Counted from the first letter of the stretch, positions 32,380 to 41,423 are shown. The stretch: DNA of 64,000 nucleotides from Saprospirales bacterium (GCA_016711605.1 JADJSS010000007.1:124001-188000), one strand, 5' to 3'. Numbers and translations: made by a program. Notes: a model not told the origin generated them from the letters alone.

Positions 32380-34107
32380 ATGTACGATATTTCCATCTTA
32401 ACTGATATGTTATTACCTGAATTAAAAGAAGCAGCTGAAAAGTTGTTGATTCCAAAGGCAAAAATAGCAAAATCTAAAAAACCTGAATTAATAGATCTTA
32501 TTTTAAAAATGCAAGAAATGAATGAAACTGAAGTGGTAGAAACCACAAACGAAACTATTGTAAATACTACAGAAAACGAGGCAATTAAAACGAACGAAAT
32601 AACAGAAAAAACGGAAATAGTAGCTGAAAACAATACAACTGCGGAAATAAAAAAAGAGCGTGTTCGTATTCCACGTAAAGCAGTTGAAAAAGTGGTTCCT
32701 ATCAAAAAAGAAAATCCATTTTCTGATAGAAACGCCATGAATGCTGAGTTTGCAAAAGAAAACATGCATGCAAAACCAACTCCAAAAGAGTTTGTAAAAC
32801 CTAAAAAAGATGAACAACCTATAATTGCTGAAGAAAACAATATCAAGAGCAACGACAACCATAATACTAACAACCACAATCAAGAAAACACTAATAACAA
32901 CCAAGTAAATCAACAAACCCAACAAGAGTCTGAGAATAACAACTTTCCTGTTCAAGAAGAAAAAGAAAAAAAACCAGAATTTAATGTTGATTTAGATGGT
33001 GTTATTCTAGGTGAAGGTGTTTTAGAAATTATTCCAGAAGGTTATGGTTTTTTACGTTCATCAGATTATAATTACTTGTCGTCACCAGATGATGTGTATG
33101 TTTCACCGTCACAAATTAAATTAATTGGACTAAAAACTGGCGATACAATCGTTGGTGCGATTCGTCCACCAAAAGAAGGCGAAAAATACTTTGCTCTATT
33201 ACGTGTAGAATCTATCAACGGAAAAACACCACAAGAAATTAGAGACAGAATTCCATTTGATTATTTAACACCTTTATTTCCACAGGAAAAATTAGATTTA
33301 TTTCAAGATGCGACGAATTATTCTACGCGTGTAGTGGATTTATTTACGCCAATTGGTAAAGGACAACGTGGTATGATTGTGGCACAGCCGAAAACTGGTA
33401 AAACGATGTTATTAAAAGACATTGCCAACTCTATCGCAAAAAATCATCCTGAAGTATATTTAATTATTTTACTGATTGATGAAAGACCAGAAGAAGTAAC
33501 AGATATGCAACGCAGTGTAAATGCTGAAGTAGTAGCTTCTACATTTGACGAACCTGCAGACCGACACGTAAAAGTGGCTAGTATCGTGTTGCAAAAAGCA
33601 AAACGCTTGGTAGAATGTGGCCACGATGTAGTGATTTTATTAGATTCAATAACACGGTTAGCGCGTGCATATAACACGGTTGCGCCATCTTCAGGTAAAG
33701 TATTATCTGGTGGTGTGGAAGCAAACGCATTGCACAAACCAAAACAATTTTTCGGCGCAGCACGTAATATCGAAAATGGTGGTTCTTTGACCATTATCGC
33801 AACTGCATTAACAGAAACTGGTTCAAAAATGGACGAAGTTATCTTTGAAGAGTTCAAAGGAACTGGTAATATGGAGTTGCAATTGGAAAGAAAACTATCT
33901 AACAAACGAATTTTCCCAGCTATAGACGTAATTGCTTCTTCTACAAGACGTGATGATTTGTTGTTAGACAAAGAAACGTTACATAAAATGTGGGTTTTGC
34001 GCAACCATTTAGCTGATATGAATGCTGAAGAATCGATGAAATTCTTGTTACAACAAATGAAAGGAACACGCAACAACGAAGAGTTTTTGTTGACGATGAA
34101 TAGATAA
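32380..34107 (+). CDS. rho: Transcription termination factor Rho
   Basis: 575 residues. N-terminal Rho helical domain (MYDISILTDMLLPELKEAAE), then a long Glu/Thr/Asn-rich insertion (about 50-200), then the cold-shock RNA-binding domain (EGYGFLRSSDYNYL near 222). ATPase core: GQRGMIVAQPKTGKTMLL (Walker A), VVILLDSITRLARAYN (Walker B), LSGGVEANALHKPKQFFGAA (Q/R loop). The long polar N-terminal insertion is a recurring feature of Bacteroidota Rho and may drive condensation or extra RNA binding. Confidence 0.97.
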   Translation: MYDISILTDMLLPELKEAAEKLLIPKAKIAKSKKPELIDLILKMQEMNETEVVETTNETIVNTTENEAIKTNEITEKTEIVAENNTTAEIKKERVRIPRKAVEKVVPIKKENPFSDRNAMNAEFAKENMHAKPTPKEFVKPKKDEQPIIAEENNIKSNDNHNTNNHNQENTNNNQVNQQTQQESENNNFPVQEEKEKKPEFNVDLDGVILGEGVLEIIPEGYGFLRSSDYNYLSSPDDVYVSPSQIKLIGLKTGDTIVGAIRPPKEGEKYFALLRVESINGKTPQEIRDRIPFDYLTPLFPQEKLDLFQDATNYSTRVVDLFTPIGKGQRGMIVAQPKTGKTMLLKDIANSIAKNHPEVYLIILLIDERPEEVTDMQRSVNAEVVASTFDEPADRHVKVASIVLQKAKRLVECGHDVVILLDSITRLARAYNTVAPSSGKVLSGGVEANALHKPKQFFGAARNIENGGSLTIIATALTETGSKMDEVIFEEFKGTGNMELQLERKLSNKRIFPAIDVIASSTRRDDLLLDKETLHKMWVLRNHLADMNAEESMKFLLQQMKGTRNNEEFLLTMNR

Positions 34108-34166
34108 TAATTTGAAATGCATAGCATTCACGAAAACAATAAAAACAACTCTTTGAGTAAAATGAG

Positions 34167-34532
34167 TTAATTGTTTTTAGAAATATTTTCTTCTAATACT
34201 TGAATTCTTTTTTCTAAAAGTTCTACTTTTTTCTCTAATTCTAATGTTTGAGAACTAAAATAACAATTTCCAATGTGACCTATTGAATTTGCTACTTGTG
34301 AATTGTGTCCAATAAAATTCATTATCTTACTTTCATCATAATTTATGATATCTAAATAAGTTAGTTCGAAAATCTTTGCGATTTTTTCTAATCTATCTAA
34401 GGTTAATGGCAATTCATCTCTTTCAACTTTAGAGTAATTGCTTGGCGACATATCTAATTGTGATGCCATTTGCTCACGAGTAATACTTTTAAGTTCTCGT
34501 AATTTTCTGATATTAGAACCAATTCTCACCAT
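34167..34532 (-). CDS. Cro/C1-type HTH regulator with coiled-coil tail
   Basis: 121 residues. HTH_XRE domain at about 3-62 (IRKLRELKSITREQMASQLD, MSPSNYSKVERDELPLTLD), C-terminal coiled coil (about 94-118: LELEKKVELLEKRIQVLEEN) for oligomerisation. Diverges from the secreted protein/lipoprotein/Lgt-like operon starting 94 bp away, so that operon and its own gene are likely targets. TTGTTA (34543-34548) / TAACAA (34563-34568) in the gap is a possible site. Confidence 0.85.
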   Translation of the reverse strand: MVRIGSNIRKLRELKSITREQMASQLDMSPSNYSKVERDELPLTLDRLEKIAKIFELTYLDIINYDESKIMNFIGHNSQVANSIGHIGNCYFSSQTLELEKKVELLEKRIQVLEENISKNN

Positions 34533-34625
34533 ATAGTAAATTTTGTTACTGAATTACAAAAATAACAATAAAATTGAATATTAATATGCTTTGACATTAC
34601 TAATATTGCATAGAAATTAATATTT

Positions 34626-35354
34626 ATGAAGAAAAATATTTTAACTACATTTACGATAGTTATTTTTTGCATAATGACAATGAAATTATTTATAAATGCC
34701 ACAACAGAATGTGGAAGTACATCTTGTAGTGTACCAAGTAATGGATTTCAATTGGTACGAATGGACACTGGACCTTTTGCTCATTATGCTGGACCACCAT
34801 TTGCTACAAGCAATAGAGATTTACATTTTAATTATCAATTATGCTTAAATTGGCAATTACATGATGATGGAACTGCTACTGAAATAATGAACTGGTCACA
34901 AGTGTTTTATAATAGTTATAGGGTTTTTATAAAAGTAGAAACTACGGATTGTGCATCAAGTGTTCAATTTACTTACAGAATGTATTGTTCACAAAGCGGT
35001 ACAATATTTCCATCAGAATTAGATTACAACGGAGCATATCAGACTGTAGCACCATCGCTAGGTTATGGCACACCATATACAAGTAGTATTTATATTAGCG
35101 CTCCAAAAGATAGACCATTTAGAGTTACATTCACAATTTATACAAGATGTGAATATAGCAACAATGACGATTTAAATAATAAATATAATTTAGTTTTTAA
35201 ATCACAACAAGATTATTCAAAAAACCAATGGCAAACCAATGGATATCTTACACATAAATATTTTATTCCTCAAAATTGCGTAGTCGAAAATGCAAATAAT
35301 GCTTATCAAAATGGCACGCCATGGAATAGTTGCTCAAATAATAATTGTCAATAA
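34626..35354 (+). CDS. Secreted Cys-rich protein of unknown function
   Basis: 242 residues. Signal peptide (ILTTFTIVIFCIMTMKLFI), then a beta-rich Ser/Thr/Asn/Tyr domain with nine cysteines, including TTECGSTSCSV near 28 and a terminal WNSCSNNNCQ, suggesting disulfides outside the cytoplasm. I do not recognise a family. First gene of an operon with a lipoprotein (15-bp gap) and an Lgt-like enzyme. Confidence 0.6.
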   Translation: MKKNILTTFTIVIFCIMTMKLFINATTECGSTSCSVPSNGFQLVRMDTGPFAHYAGPPFATSNRDLHFNYQLCLNWQLHDDGTATEIMNWSQVFYNSYRVFIKVETTDCASSVQFTYRMYCSQSGTIFPSELDYNGAYQTVAPSLGYGTPYTSSIYISAPKDRPFRVTFTIYTRCEYSNNDDLNNKYNLVFKSQQDYSKNQWQTNGYLTHKYFIPQNCVVENANNAYQNGTPWNSCSNNNCQ

Positions 35355-35368
35355 ATAAATATATACAA

Positions 35369-36235
35369 ATGAAAAAAAATCAATTACTTTTCAGTTTCTG
35401 CTTAATCATTAGCATGTTTAATTCTTGTCAGAAAAAGCAAAATGTACAAATGAATTCCAATGGAATAAAATCGATTGATAATTTACTTTATAGCTCAAAG
35501 TTTGACCAACAAGCGTTATTTTATAAAGAGTTTTTAAACAGCAATAGATTGGGTAGTTTTACTTTTAATTCCTATAATTCGCCAGCTTATATAGGTAGCA
35601 AACCCTCTAACAGCATAGTTGCTTACTTTTATAATGACGCCAAAAGAAATGAATTCATAAATGTCGGTGATAAAATATGGGTAAATGATATTTTTGTAGC
35701 AGAATACAATTCGACAGCTGAAAGTTATCGAACAAAAAATGATATAGAAAATGACTTACCGTTATTTTTTGGAACTGATGTTCATATAAAAATAAATTCT
35801 AACGCAACCACAGGTAAAACGAATGAAACCACTGTTGATTTCTATTCACCTAAAACAATAGATGCTGGAAAATCATTAAGCATTGGAAAAATTAATAGAA
35901 CTGATAATTTTACAATTACATGGAATGCCGATAATTTAAATCCAAATGGTGTAGCAATTGTTGTAGATTGGACAGGCAATATGCAAGGCGAAAACCCAAA
36001 TGGTACTTTTGGTCCATACATAGTTGGTAAAGTCACAAGAAATGTAGATATGGCAGAAGATAATGGCAGCTATATTTTTGACGCCAACAAAATGTTAAAA
36101 GATATTCCAAAAGGTGCGAAAATAAATATTAACATTTACAGAGGCGACTATAAAATAGTCAATATAAATGGTATCGATTCAAGATTTGACAGCTATTCGC
36201 AATGGAATTCTGACTTTATAAATGTAATGGATTAA
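35369..36235 (+). CDS. Predicted lipoprotein of unknown function
   Basis: 288 residues from ATG 35369 (MKKNQLLFSFCLIISMFNSC), chosen because it starts a lipoprotein signal with a loose lipobox FNSC. The upstream ATG at 35345 overlaps the preceding gene. The mature part looks beta-rich (FGTDVHIKINSNATTGKTNE, FTITWNADNLNPNGVAIVVD, INININIYRGDY-like strand near 250). The ITWNADNLNPNGVAI stretch resembles Ig-like bacterial surface repeats. Followed 10 bp later by the Lgt-like gene, an apt neighbour for a lipoprotein. Confidence 0.65.
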   Translation: MKKNQLLFSFCLIISMFNSCQKKQNVQMNSNGIKSIDNLLYSSKFDQQALFYKEFLNSNRLGSFTFNSYNSPAYIGSKPSNSIVAYFYNDAKRNEFINVGDKIWVNDIFVAEYNSTAESYRTKNDIENDLPLFFGTDVHIKINSNATTGKTNETTVDFYSPKTIDAGKSLSIGKINRTDNFTITWNADNLNPNGVAIVVDWTGNMQGENPNGTFGPYIVGKVTRNVDMAEDNGSYIFDANKMLKDIPKGAKININIYRGDYKIVNINGIDSRFDSYSQWNSDFINVMD

Positions 36236-36245
36236 TTAATCAAAA

Positions 36246-37046
36246 ATGCACTTAAACATATATTGGTTATCAGTGCTATCACCTTTAGTGATAGCATTTT
36301 TATTATTCGCAAAGTTTAATTTTAGAGAATTTAAACCATTTAGTTATTACCATACGGCTGTAATAATTATATCCGTTGTTGTATTTGGTTATTTCGGTTC
36401 TCGAATAGGTCATGTTATTCAATATAATATGTTATTCAAACACAATGTAAATTCAGTTAGTAGTTTCATTCACTCTTTCTTTTACGATGCTGGATATAAA
36501 TTGCCAATTGGCTACTTATTTTCATTTCTTACTTTAATAGCTGTAAACGTATATTTTGATGAAAACAATGATTATTTAAGAGCATTGGATAAATTTGCAT
36601 TGTTTGCTTCATTCGTTTCAATATTCGGAAATTTAGGTTGTTTTTTCGACGGACATCACGGTTGTAGAGGCACTGAAACATCATTACCTTGGGGTTGTTA
36701 TTATACTTTCACTAAATTGCCATCTACAATACCTTTGCATCCAATGCAGTTATATTCTGTATTCCTAATGACCATTATATTTTTATGGATGTTATTTTCT
36801 AAACAAAGAAAATACGGTGAAAAATTTATCATATCATTGTTGATTGTTGACACCTACAATTTCTTCATAGATCCAATTAGAGAAAGATTTACGTTATTTT
36901 ACAATATTTCATTTTGTCAAATCATCTATTTTCTAAATATTTTAGTACTTTTATTTATTTATTTTAGGTTTGTGAAAAGGAATAAAATAATTGATAGGCA
37001 AAAAACAAAACTTGAGTTTTGTCTTTATTTAAGGTTAAATTATTGA
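36246..37046 (+). CDS. Prolipoprotein diacylglyceryl transferase-like membrane protein
   Basis: 266 residues, about seven membrane segments. IFGNLGCFFDGHHGCRG, SLPWGCYYTF and PLHPMQLYSVF align with the Lgt signature region (the GxxGCFxxG, LPWG, HPxQLYE blocks). Key catalytic positions are only partly conserved: the usual RHPTQLYE is LHPMQLYS, so the Glu is missing. It is thus a divergent Lgt-family member, and not clearly the housekeeping lgt. Third gene of the 34626 operon. Confidence 0.7.
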   Translation: MHLNIYWLSVLSPLVIAFLLFAKFNFREFKPFSYYHTAVIIISVVVFGYFGSRIGHVIQYNMLFKHNVNSVSSFIHSFFYDAGYKLPIGYLFSFLTLIAVNVYFDENNDYLRALDKFALFASFVSIFGNLGCFFDGHHGCRGTETSLPWGCYYTFTKLPSTIPLHPMQLYSVFLMTIIFLWMLFSKQRKYGEKFIISLLIVDTYNFFIDPIRERFTLFYNISFCQIIYFLNILVLLFIYFRFVKRNKIIDRQKTKLEFCLYLRLNY

Positions 37047-37106
37047 TTTTCTATTAAAAAAAAGCATTTTCAAATCATTTCATTTTCAAATTTTCAAATA
37101 AAATAG

Positions 37107-37114
37107 TATCTTCG
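37107..37114 (+). promoter_or_regulatory. -7 box TATCTTCG upstream of rpmH
   Basis: One mismatch to TAnnTTTG, followed by CAGTCC as in many Bacteroidota ribosomal promoters; 69 bases before the rpmH start. CAAATTTTC repeats surround it (37086-37100, 37157-37172). Confidence 0.5.
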
Positions 37115-37182
37115 CAGTCCAAAAATTGGGAAATATCAATATTTTTAAGTTTTAAGTTTTCAAATTTTCAAATTAAATTAAA

Positions 37183-37338
37183 ATGAAAAGAACGTTTCAG
37201 CCATCGGTAAGAAAAAGAAAGAACAAACACGGTTTCCGTGAACGTATGGCAACAAAAGGTGGTCGTGCAGTTTTGAACGCACGTAGAGCAAAAGGCAGAA
37301 AAAAATTATCTATTTCTGACGAAAGAAGAGGCAAATAA
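37183..37338 (+). CDS. rpmH: Ribosomal protein L34
   Basis: 51 residues (MKRTFQPSVRKRKNKHGFRE, then RMATKGGRAVLNARRAKGRK), a complete L34 with the long Bacteroidota C-terminal tail. Structural protein of the 50S subunit. Heads the conserved rpmH-rnpA-yidD order. Confidence 0.97.
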   Translation: MKRTFQPSVRKRKNKHGFRERMATKGGRAVLNARRAKGRKKLSISDERRGK

Positions 37339-37736
37339 TCACTGAACACAGTAGTCATATACGATTTACGTTCAGCAAAGATGAACGACTAAAAAGTAAA
37401 AAATTAATTGACGAACTTTTTAGCTATAAAACTTTTGTACAAAACTCAACTGTAAGAATTTACTATAAATCAATAGAATTGAATTGCGCCTTTCCGGCGC
37501 AATTTGCATTTGCTGTTTCCAAGAAAATATTTCCATTAGCAAAAGACAGAAACAGTATTAAACGACTCATGCGCGAAAGTGTGCGTTTGCAAAAGCCAGC
37601 TTTTTATCAAATCTTACAAGAAAAAAACAAACAACTTATTTTATTGTTAAGCTATCATTCAAAAAAAATCAGTACTCTTAAAGAAATAGATGAAAGTATA
37701 ACGAAGTTGTTAAACAAAGTTTTGAATGAACTATAA
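37338..37736 (+). CDS. rnpA: Ribonuclease P protein component
   Basis: About 132 residues. The frame runs from the in-frame stop at 37317-37319. Family sequence starts at once (HIRFTFSKDERLKSKKLIDE) and includes FAFAVSKKIFPLAKDRNSIK and RLMRESVRL, the RNR-like RNase P motif. There is no ATG, GTG or TTG between that stop and 37479, and the TTG at 37479 would delete the N-terminal third. The start must be ATA (37335) or ATC (37338), overlapping the rpmH stop, unless a base is missing here. Overlaps yidD by 11 bases. Confidence 0.85.
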   Translation: MTEHSSHIRFTFSKDERLKSKKLIDELFSYKTFVQNSTVRIYYKSIELNCAFPAQFAFAVSKKIFPLAKDRNSIKRLMRESVRLQKPAFYQILQEKNKQLILLLSYHSKKISTLKEIDESITKLLNKVLNEL

Positions 37737-37995
37737 TGACATTTACAATGTTAAAATCACAATGAATCTACTCAAGCAAATACTCATCTTTCCATTTATA
37801 GTTTTAATAAAAGCATATAAAGCAGTGCTTTCACCACATTTAGGTGCCAACAAATGTCGTTATCAACCTTCGTGTTCTACGTATGCAATCGAAGCATTAC
37901 AAAAACATGGAATATTCAAAGGTGGTTTTTTAGCTGCAAAACGTATTTTATCATGTCATCCATTTGGTGGTTCTGGCTACGATCCAGTTCCTTAA
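37726..37995 (+). CDS. yidD: Membrane protein insertion efficiency factor YidD
   Basis: 89 residues (or 77 from the ATG at 37762, MNLLKQILIFPFIVLIKAY). Hallmarks: YKAVLSPHLGANKCRYQPSC, STYAIEALQKHG, KRILSCHPFGGSGYDPVP. Assists YidC-dependent membrane protein insertion. Conserved position after rnpA. Confidence 0.95.
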   Translation: MNYNDIYNVKITMNLLKQILIFPFIVLIKAYKAVLSPHLGANKCRYQPSCSTYAIEALQKHGIFKGGFLAAKRILSCHPFGGSGYDPVP

Positions 37996-38061
37996 TTATT
38001 TTTAACCATTGCTGTAAACTTATTTTAGTAGTTTTATTGTTAGATAAATAAATAGATTTTT

Positions 38062-39705
38062 ATGAAGAAACTGTTCACCATTTTATGTTTATGTTTTATA
38101 CTAAACCTACAAGCTGCTGACAAAGACCGTTATTTTGAGATTGCTAAAAACATGGAATTGTTTACGCAACTCTATAAAGAACTCAATACCTATTATGTAG
38201 ACGATATTGACCCAAATAAATTAATGACAGATGGTATCAATAAAATGCTGGATGGTTTAGATCCATTTACCAATTATATTACTGGTGCCGATTTGGATGA
38301 ATATCAATTACAAACTACAGGAAAATATGGTGGTATTGGCGCTCGAATCTCAAAAATTGGTGACTATGTTTTTATTACTGATCCATATGAAGGATTTCCT
38401 GCACAAAAAGCTGGTTTAGAAGCTGGTGATGCCATTTTAGAAATTGATGGAAAGGTAGCTACGAAATATAATTCAGATGAAGTAAGCCAATTATTAAAAG
38501 GTGAACCTGGTACAAAAATTACTGTAAAAGTGCGTAAGGCAATTAGTAATCAAGAAAAAACAATTGTATTTAATCGCGAAGAAATAAAAATTAGCAATGT
38601 TCCATATTTTGGTATGGTAAACAATAATGTTGGATATATAAAGCTCGACATGTTTGCAGATGATGCATCTGTTGAAGTACAAAATGCATTGAAAGAATTA
38701 AAGAAAAACCCAAATTTAAAAAGTGTAATCTTGGATTTACGTGGAAATGGTGGTGGTTTACTAAACGAAGCAATCAATATCTGCAATACTTTTGTGGACA
38801 AAGGCACCAACATTGTAAATACAAAAGGAAAAATTGCAGAATCTAACATGAATTACACCACAACTGGTAAGCCAATCGACACAGAAATTCCTTTAGCCAT
38901 ACTAACTGACGGCGGCTCTGCTTCTGCATCCGAAATTGTTTCTGGTTCTATGCAAGATTTAGACAGAGGCATCGTAATTGGACAAAATACATACGGCAAA
39001 GGATTGGTTCAAATTACCAAACCAGTTGCTTACAAATCGAAATTAAAAGTAACTGTCTCTAAATATTATATTCCAAGTGGAAGATGTATTCAACGAATTG
39101 ATTATTCGCACCGAAGTGCAAATGGTGTTGCCAGTGCATTAGCTGATTCTTTACGACAAACTTTCAAAACTAAAAATGGTAGAATTGTGAAAGATGGCGC
39201 AGGCATTGAACCAGATATTAAAACAGTTGATGAAAAAATAGCACCAATTACCATTGCATTATACAATAATAATCATGTCTTCGATTTCGCCAACAAATAC
39301 AAATACAATCACAAAGAATTAAGAGATGGTGCAAAATTTACTATGAACGATGAAGAATATACTGCATTTACAGATTTTATAAAAGGCAAAGAATATGAGT
39401 ATACAACAGCAACAGAAAATGAATTGGCTGCTCTAAAAAAATCAACCAAAGATGATGAACTTTCTGAAGATGTAAATAAAGCAATTACCGATTTAGAAAC
39501 TAAAATAAAACACGATAAAAGCAAAGACATCATCAAATACAAACCAGAAATAAAACGCTTGCTTGAACAAGAGATTGCTAGTAGATATTTATTTGAGAAA
39601 GGTAGAATTGCCAACAGCTTAAAAAATGATAATGATGTTCTAAAAGCAATTGAAGTTTTAAGTGATGCTACAAAATATAAAGGAACACTTACAGTACAAA
39701 AATAA
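38062..39705 (+). CDS. S41-family carboxyl-terminal processing protease
   Basis: 547 residues with a signal peptide (MKKLFTILCLCFILNLQA). PDZ domain about 80-160 (YGGIGARISKIGDYVFITDP, AGLEAGDAILEIDGK). Protease core with LDLRGNGGG and the catalytic Ser in LTDGGSASASEIVSGSMQD, and the general-base Lys in NTYGKGLVQ. The C-terminal about 150 residues (helical, Lys/Glu-rich) match the long CtpA form of Bacteroidota. Periplasmic, probably envelope protein processing. Confidence 0.94.
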   Translation: MKKLFTILCLCFILNLQAADKDRYFEIAKNMELFTQLYKELNTYYVDDIDPNKLMTDGINKMLDGLDPFTNYITGADLDEYQLQTTGKYGGIGARISKIGDYVFITDPYEGFPAQKAGLEAGDAILEIDGKVATKYNSDEVSQLLKGEPGTKITVKVRKAISNQEKTIVFNREEIKISNVPYFGMVNNNVGYIKLDMFADDASVEVQNALKELKKNPNLKSVILDLRGNGGGLLNEAINICNTFVDKGTNIVNTKGKIAESNMNYTTTGKPIDTEIPLAILTDGGSASASEIVSGSMQDLDRGIVIGQNTYGKGLVQITKPVAYKSKLKVTVSKYYIPSGRCIQRIDYSHRSANGVASALADSLRQTFKTKNGRIVKDGAGIEPDIKTVDEKIAPITIALYNNNHVFDFANKYKYNHKELRDGAKFTMNDEEYTAFTDFIKGKEYEYTTATENELAALKKSTKDDELSEDVNKAITDLETKIKHDKSKDIIKYKPEIKRLLEQEIASRYLFEKGRIANSLKNDNDVLKAIEVLSDATKYKGTLTVQK

Positions 39706-39710
39706 GCTCA

Positions 39711-40403
39711 ATGTCTAGTAATAATGTAACGATACTATGTATCGAAACTGCCAATTCTATTACTTCAGTTGCTATTGCAAATAACGGTAAATGCATACAT
39801 AGCAAACACATTTTAGAACCAAACAAAGCTGCTGATACATTACATATTTTAATAGAAGAACTTTTAAAAGAATCTTCTATACAATTTAATCAGTTAGTTG
39901 CTATAGCAATAAGTGCTGGACCAGGTTCGTATACTGGTTTACGCATTGCTGCTGCAGCTGCAAAAGGATATTGTTACTCACTAAATATTCCTTTAATTGC
40001 AATTCCAACTTTAGAAGCTATGGTTTATGGTGTCATTCATCGATATCAATTGACAGGTGTCGATTTTTATTTTCCTATGATTGATGCAAGAAGAATGGAA
40101 GTTTTTACAACACTATTTTCTAATGAAATTATAGTTGAAAAATCTTTTATTTCATTAATAATTGATGATAATTTTAAAAATTTACTAGATTTTAACAAAA
40201 AATATTTATTATTTGGAAATGGTGCCTCAAAAATAAATAATATATTAAATAGCTCTAATGTTACCATTTTTGAAAACTTCACACCTAGCTCAGAAGACCT
40301 TTGTTTATTGGCATTTCAGCGTTATTCTAAATTAAATTTTGAAGACGTTGCTTATTTCGAGCCAAATTATTACAAAGCGTTTTATTCAACTCAAATTAAA
40401 TAA
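39711..40403 (+). CDS. tsaB: tRNA threonylcarbamoyladenosine biosynthesis protein TsaB
   Basis: 230 residues, ASKHA fold. CIETANSITSVAIANNGK begins the fold, and AISAGPGSYTGLRIAAAAAK followed by IPLIAIPTLEAM is the family signature. TsaB is the scaffold for TsaD in t6A37 synthesis. It starts five bases after the S41 protease stop, so the pair is probably co-transcribed. Confidence 0.93.
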   Translation: MSSNNVTILCIETANSITSVAIANNGKCIHSKHILEPNKAADTLHILIEELLKESSIQFNQLVAIAISAGPGSYTGLRIAAAAAKGYCYSLNIPLIAIPTLEAMVYGVIHRYQLTGVDFYFPMIDARRMEVFTTLFSNEIIVEKSFISLIIDDNFKNLLDFNKKYLLFGNGASKINNILNSSNVTIFENFTPSSEDLCLLAFQRYSKLNFEDVAYFEPNYYKAFYSTQIK

Positions 40404-40540
40404 ATTAATAATATCAGAAATAATTTTATGCTTTTTGCGTTTTAATATGCAACCTTTCAGCATTAAAACAATTCTTAATATTACAGGTAATTTGTTATCT
40501 GTTTTAAAGAAGTGTAAACAATTATAAAATTTAAAAAATT

Positions 40541-40864
40541 ATGTCAGTAAACATGAACAGTATAGTGCAGCCAGAATTAAGAATTGACTATCAGGTCTTA
40601 CGTAAATCGGTGTTAGTTCTAAGAGCCGTAAATCACAAATTACGTCAAGAGATGATAAAGATTATTGAAGCAGAAGGTAAAATAACTGTAACAGAATTAT
40701 ACATCAAATTACGACTAGAACAATCAGTTGCATCTCAACACTTGGCTCTATTAAGAAGAGCTGGTGTAGTAATAACAACTCGTGAAGGAAAATTTATTTA
40801 TTATTCAGTTGATAATAGTAGAATAAAAGAAATTTCAAGACTATTACAAGAATTAGTTAAATAG
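40541..40864 (+). CDS. ArsR-type winged-helix regulator
   Basis: 107 residues. ArsR wHTH: VLRAVNHKLRQEMIKIIEAE, ITVTELYIKLRLEQSVASQH as the recognition segment, LALLRRAGVVITTREGKF as the wing. No Cys metal-binding motif, so not a classical metal sensor. A paralogue follows at 41017, sharing the EQS-xxSQHLxxLR core. Confidence 0.88.
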   Translation: MSVNMNSIVQPELRIDYQVLRKSVLVLRAVNHKLRQEMIKIIEAEGKITVTELYIKLRLEQSVASQHLALLRRAGVVITTREGKFIYYSVDNSRIKEISRLLQELVK

Positions 40865-40939
40865 TTAGCGGTTCAGAAAAAAATAATATGTAAAACTATC
40901 ATTTTTTGTTAAAAAATGAATTTTTTTGATTTAAATCAA

Positions 40940-40989
40940 TTATTGTTTATACAATAACGATACGATTTATCAAAATTTTTATATATTTG
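40940..40989 (+). promoter_or_regulatory. 18-bp palindrome and -7 box upstream of second ArsR gene
   Basis: TTATTGT (40940-40946), TTAT, ACAATAA (40951-40957) is a perfect operator-like inverted repeat. TATATTTG (40982-40989) matches TAnnTTTG, 27 bp before the ATG at 41017. The palindrome covers the place where the -33 element should be, so binding there would block transcription. Confidence 0.6.
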
Positions 40990-41016
40990 TCACGAACTAA
41001 ACTACAAACTATTTTT

Positions 41017-41352
41017 ATGGAAAATTTTGAATTTCAAACCGAGAAAATCGAAAAAGCTGCAGAATTGCTAAAAGCGGTTGCACACCAACTTCGATTAAAA
41101 ATCATCAAATTAATTCATGACAAAAAAGAAGTGAATGTAAATGTAATCTACAACACTTTGAAAATTGAGCAATCAATTACTTCTCAGCATTTAAAAATCC
41201 TAAGAGGCGTTGATGTTGTTCAAACTCGTCGTGATGGAAAGAAAATCTATTACAAATTAAACTATGATAGATTATCTGCGATGAACAGAGGTATTGATTT
41301 ATTTGAAGAATTTACAGCTGCTCGCAAAGTTGCTGCTAAAAAGAAAAAATAA
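41017..41352 (+). CDS. ArsR-type winged-helix regulator (paralogue)
   Basis: 111 residues from ATG 41017 (MENFEFQTEKIEKAAELLKA); the longer frame from 40987 would overlap the promoter. LLKAVAHQLRLKIIKLIHDK, YNTLKIEQSITSQHLKILRG and VVQTRRDGKKIYYKLNYDRL form the wHTH. Lys-rich tail. No metal-binding Cys. Likely autoregulated through the palindrome at 40940-40957. Confidence 0.9.
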   Translation: MENFEFQTEKIEKAAELLKAVAHQLRLKIIKLIHDKKEVNVNVIYNTLKIEQSITSQHLKILRGVDVVQTRRDGKKIYYKLNYDRLSAMNRGIDLFEEFTAARKVAAKKKK

Positions 41353-41380
41353 TTCAATAAGTTTTTTCAAAACAATTACA

Positions 41381-41423
41381 AAACTATTATTTATCGTATT
41401 TTCGGTAAATAATAGTTTTTTTT
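41381..41423 (+). terminator. Intrinsic terminator
   Basis: 13-bp stem AAACTATTATTTA (41381-41393) / TAAATAATAGTTT (41406-41418) followed by T-rich sequence directly abutting the next start at 41424, so the next gene may depend on readthrough or an internal promoter. Confidence 0.8.
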
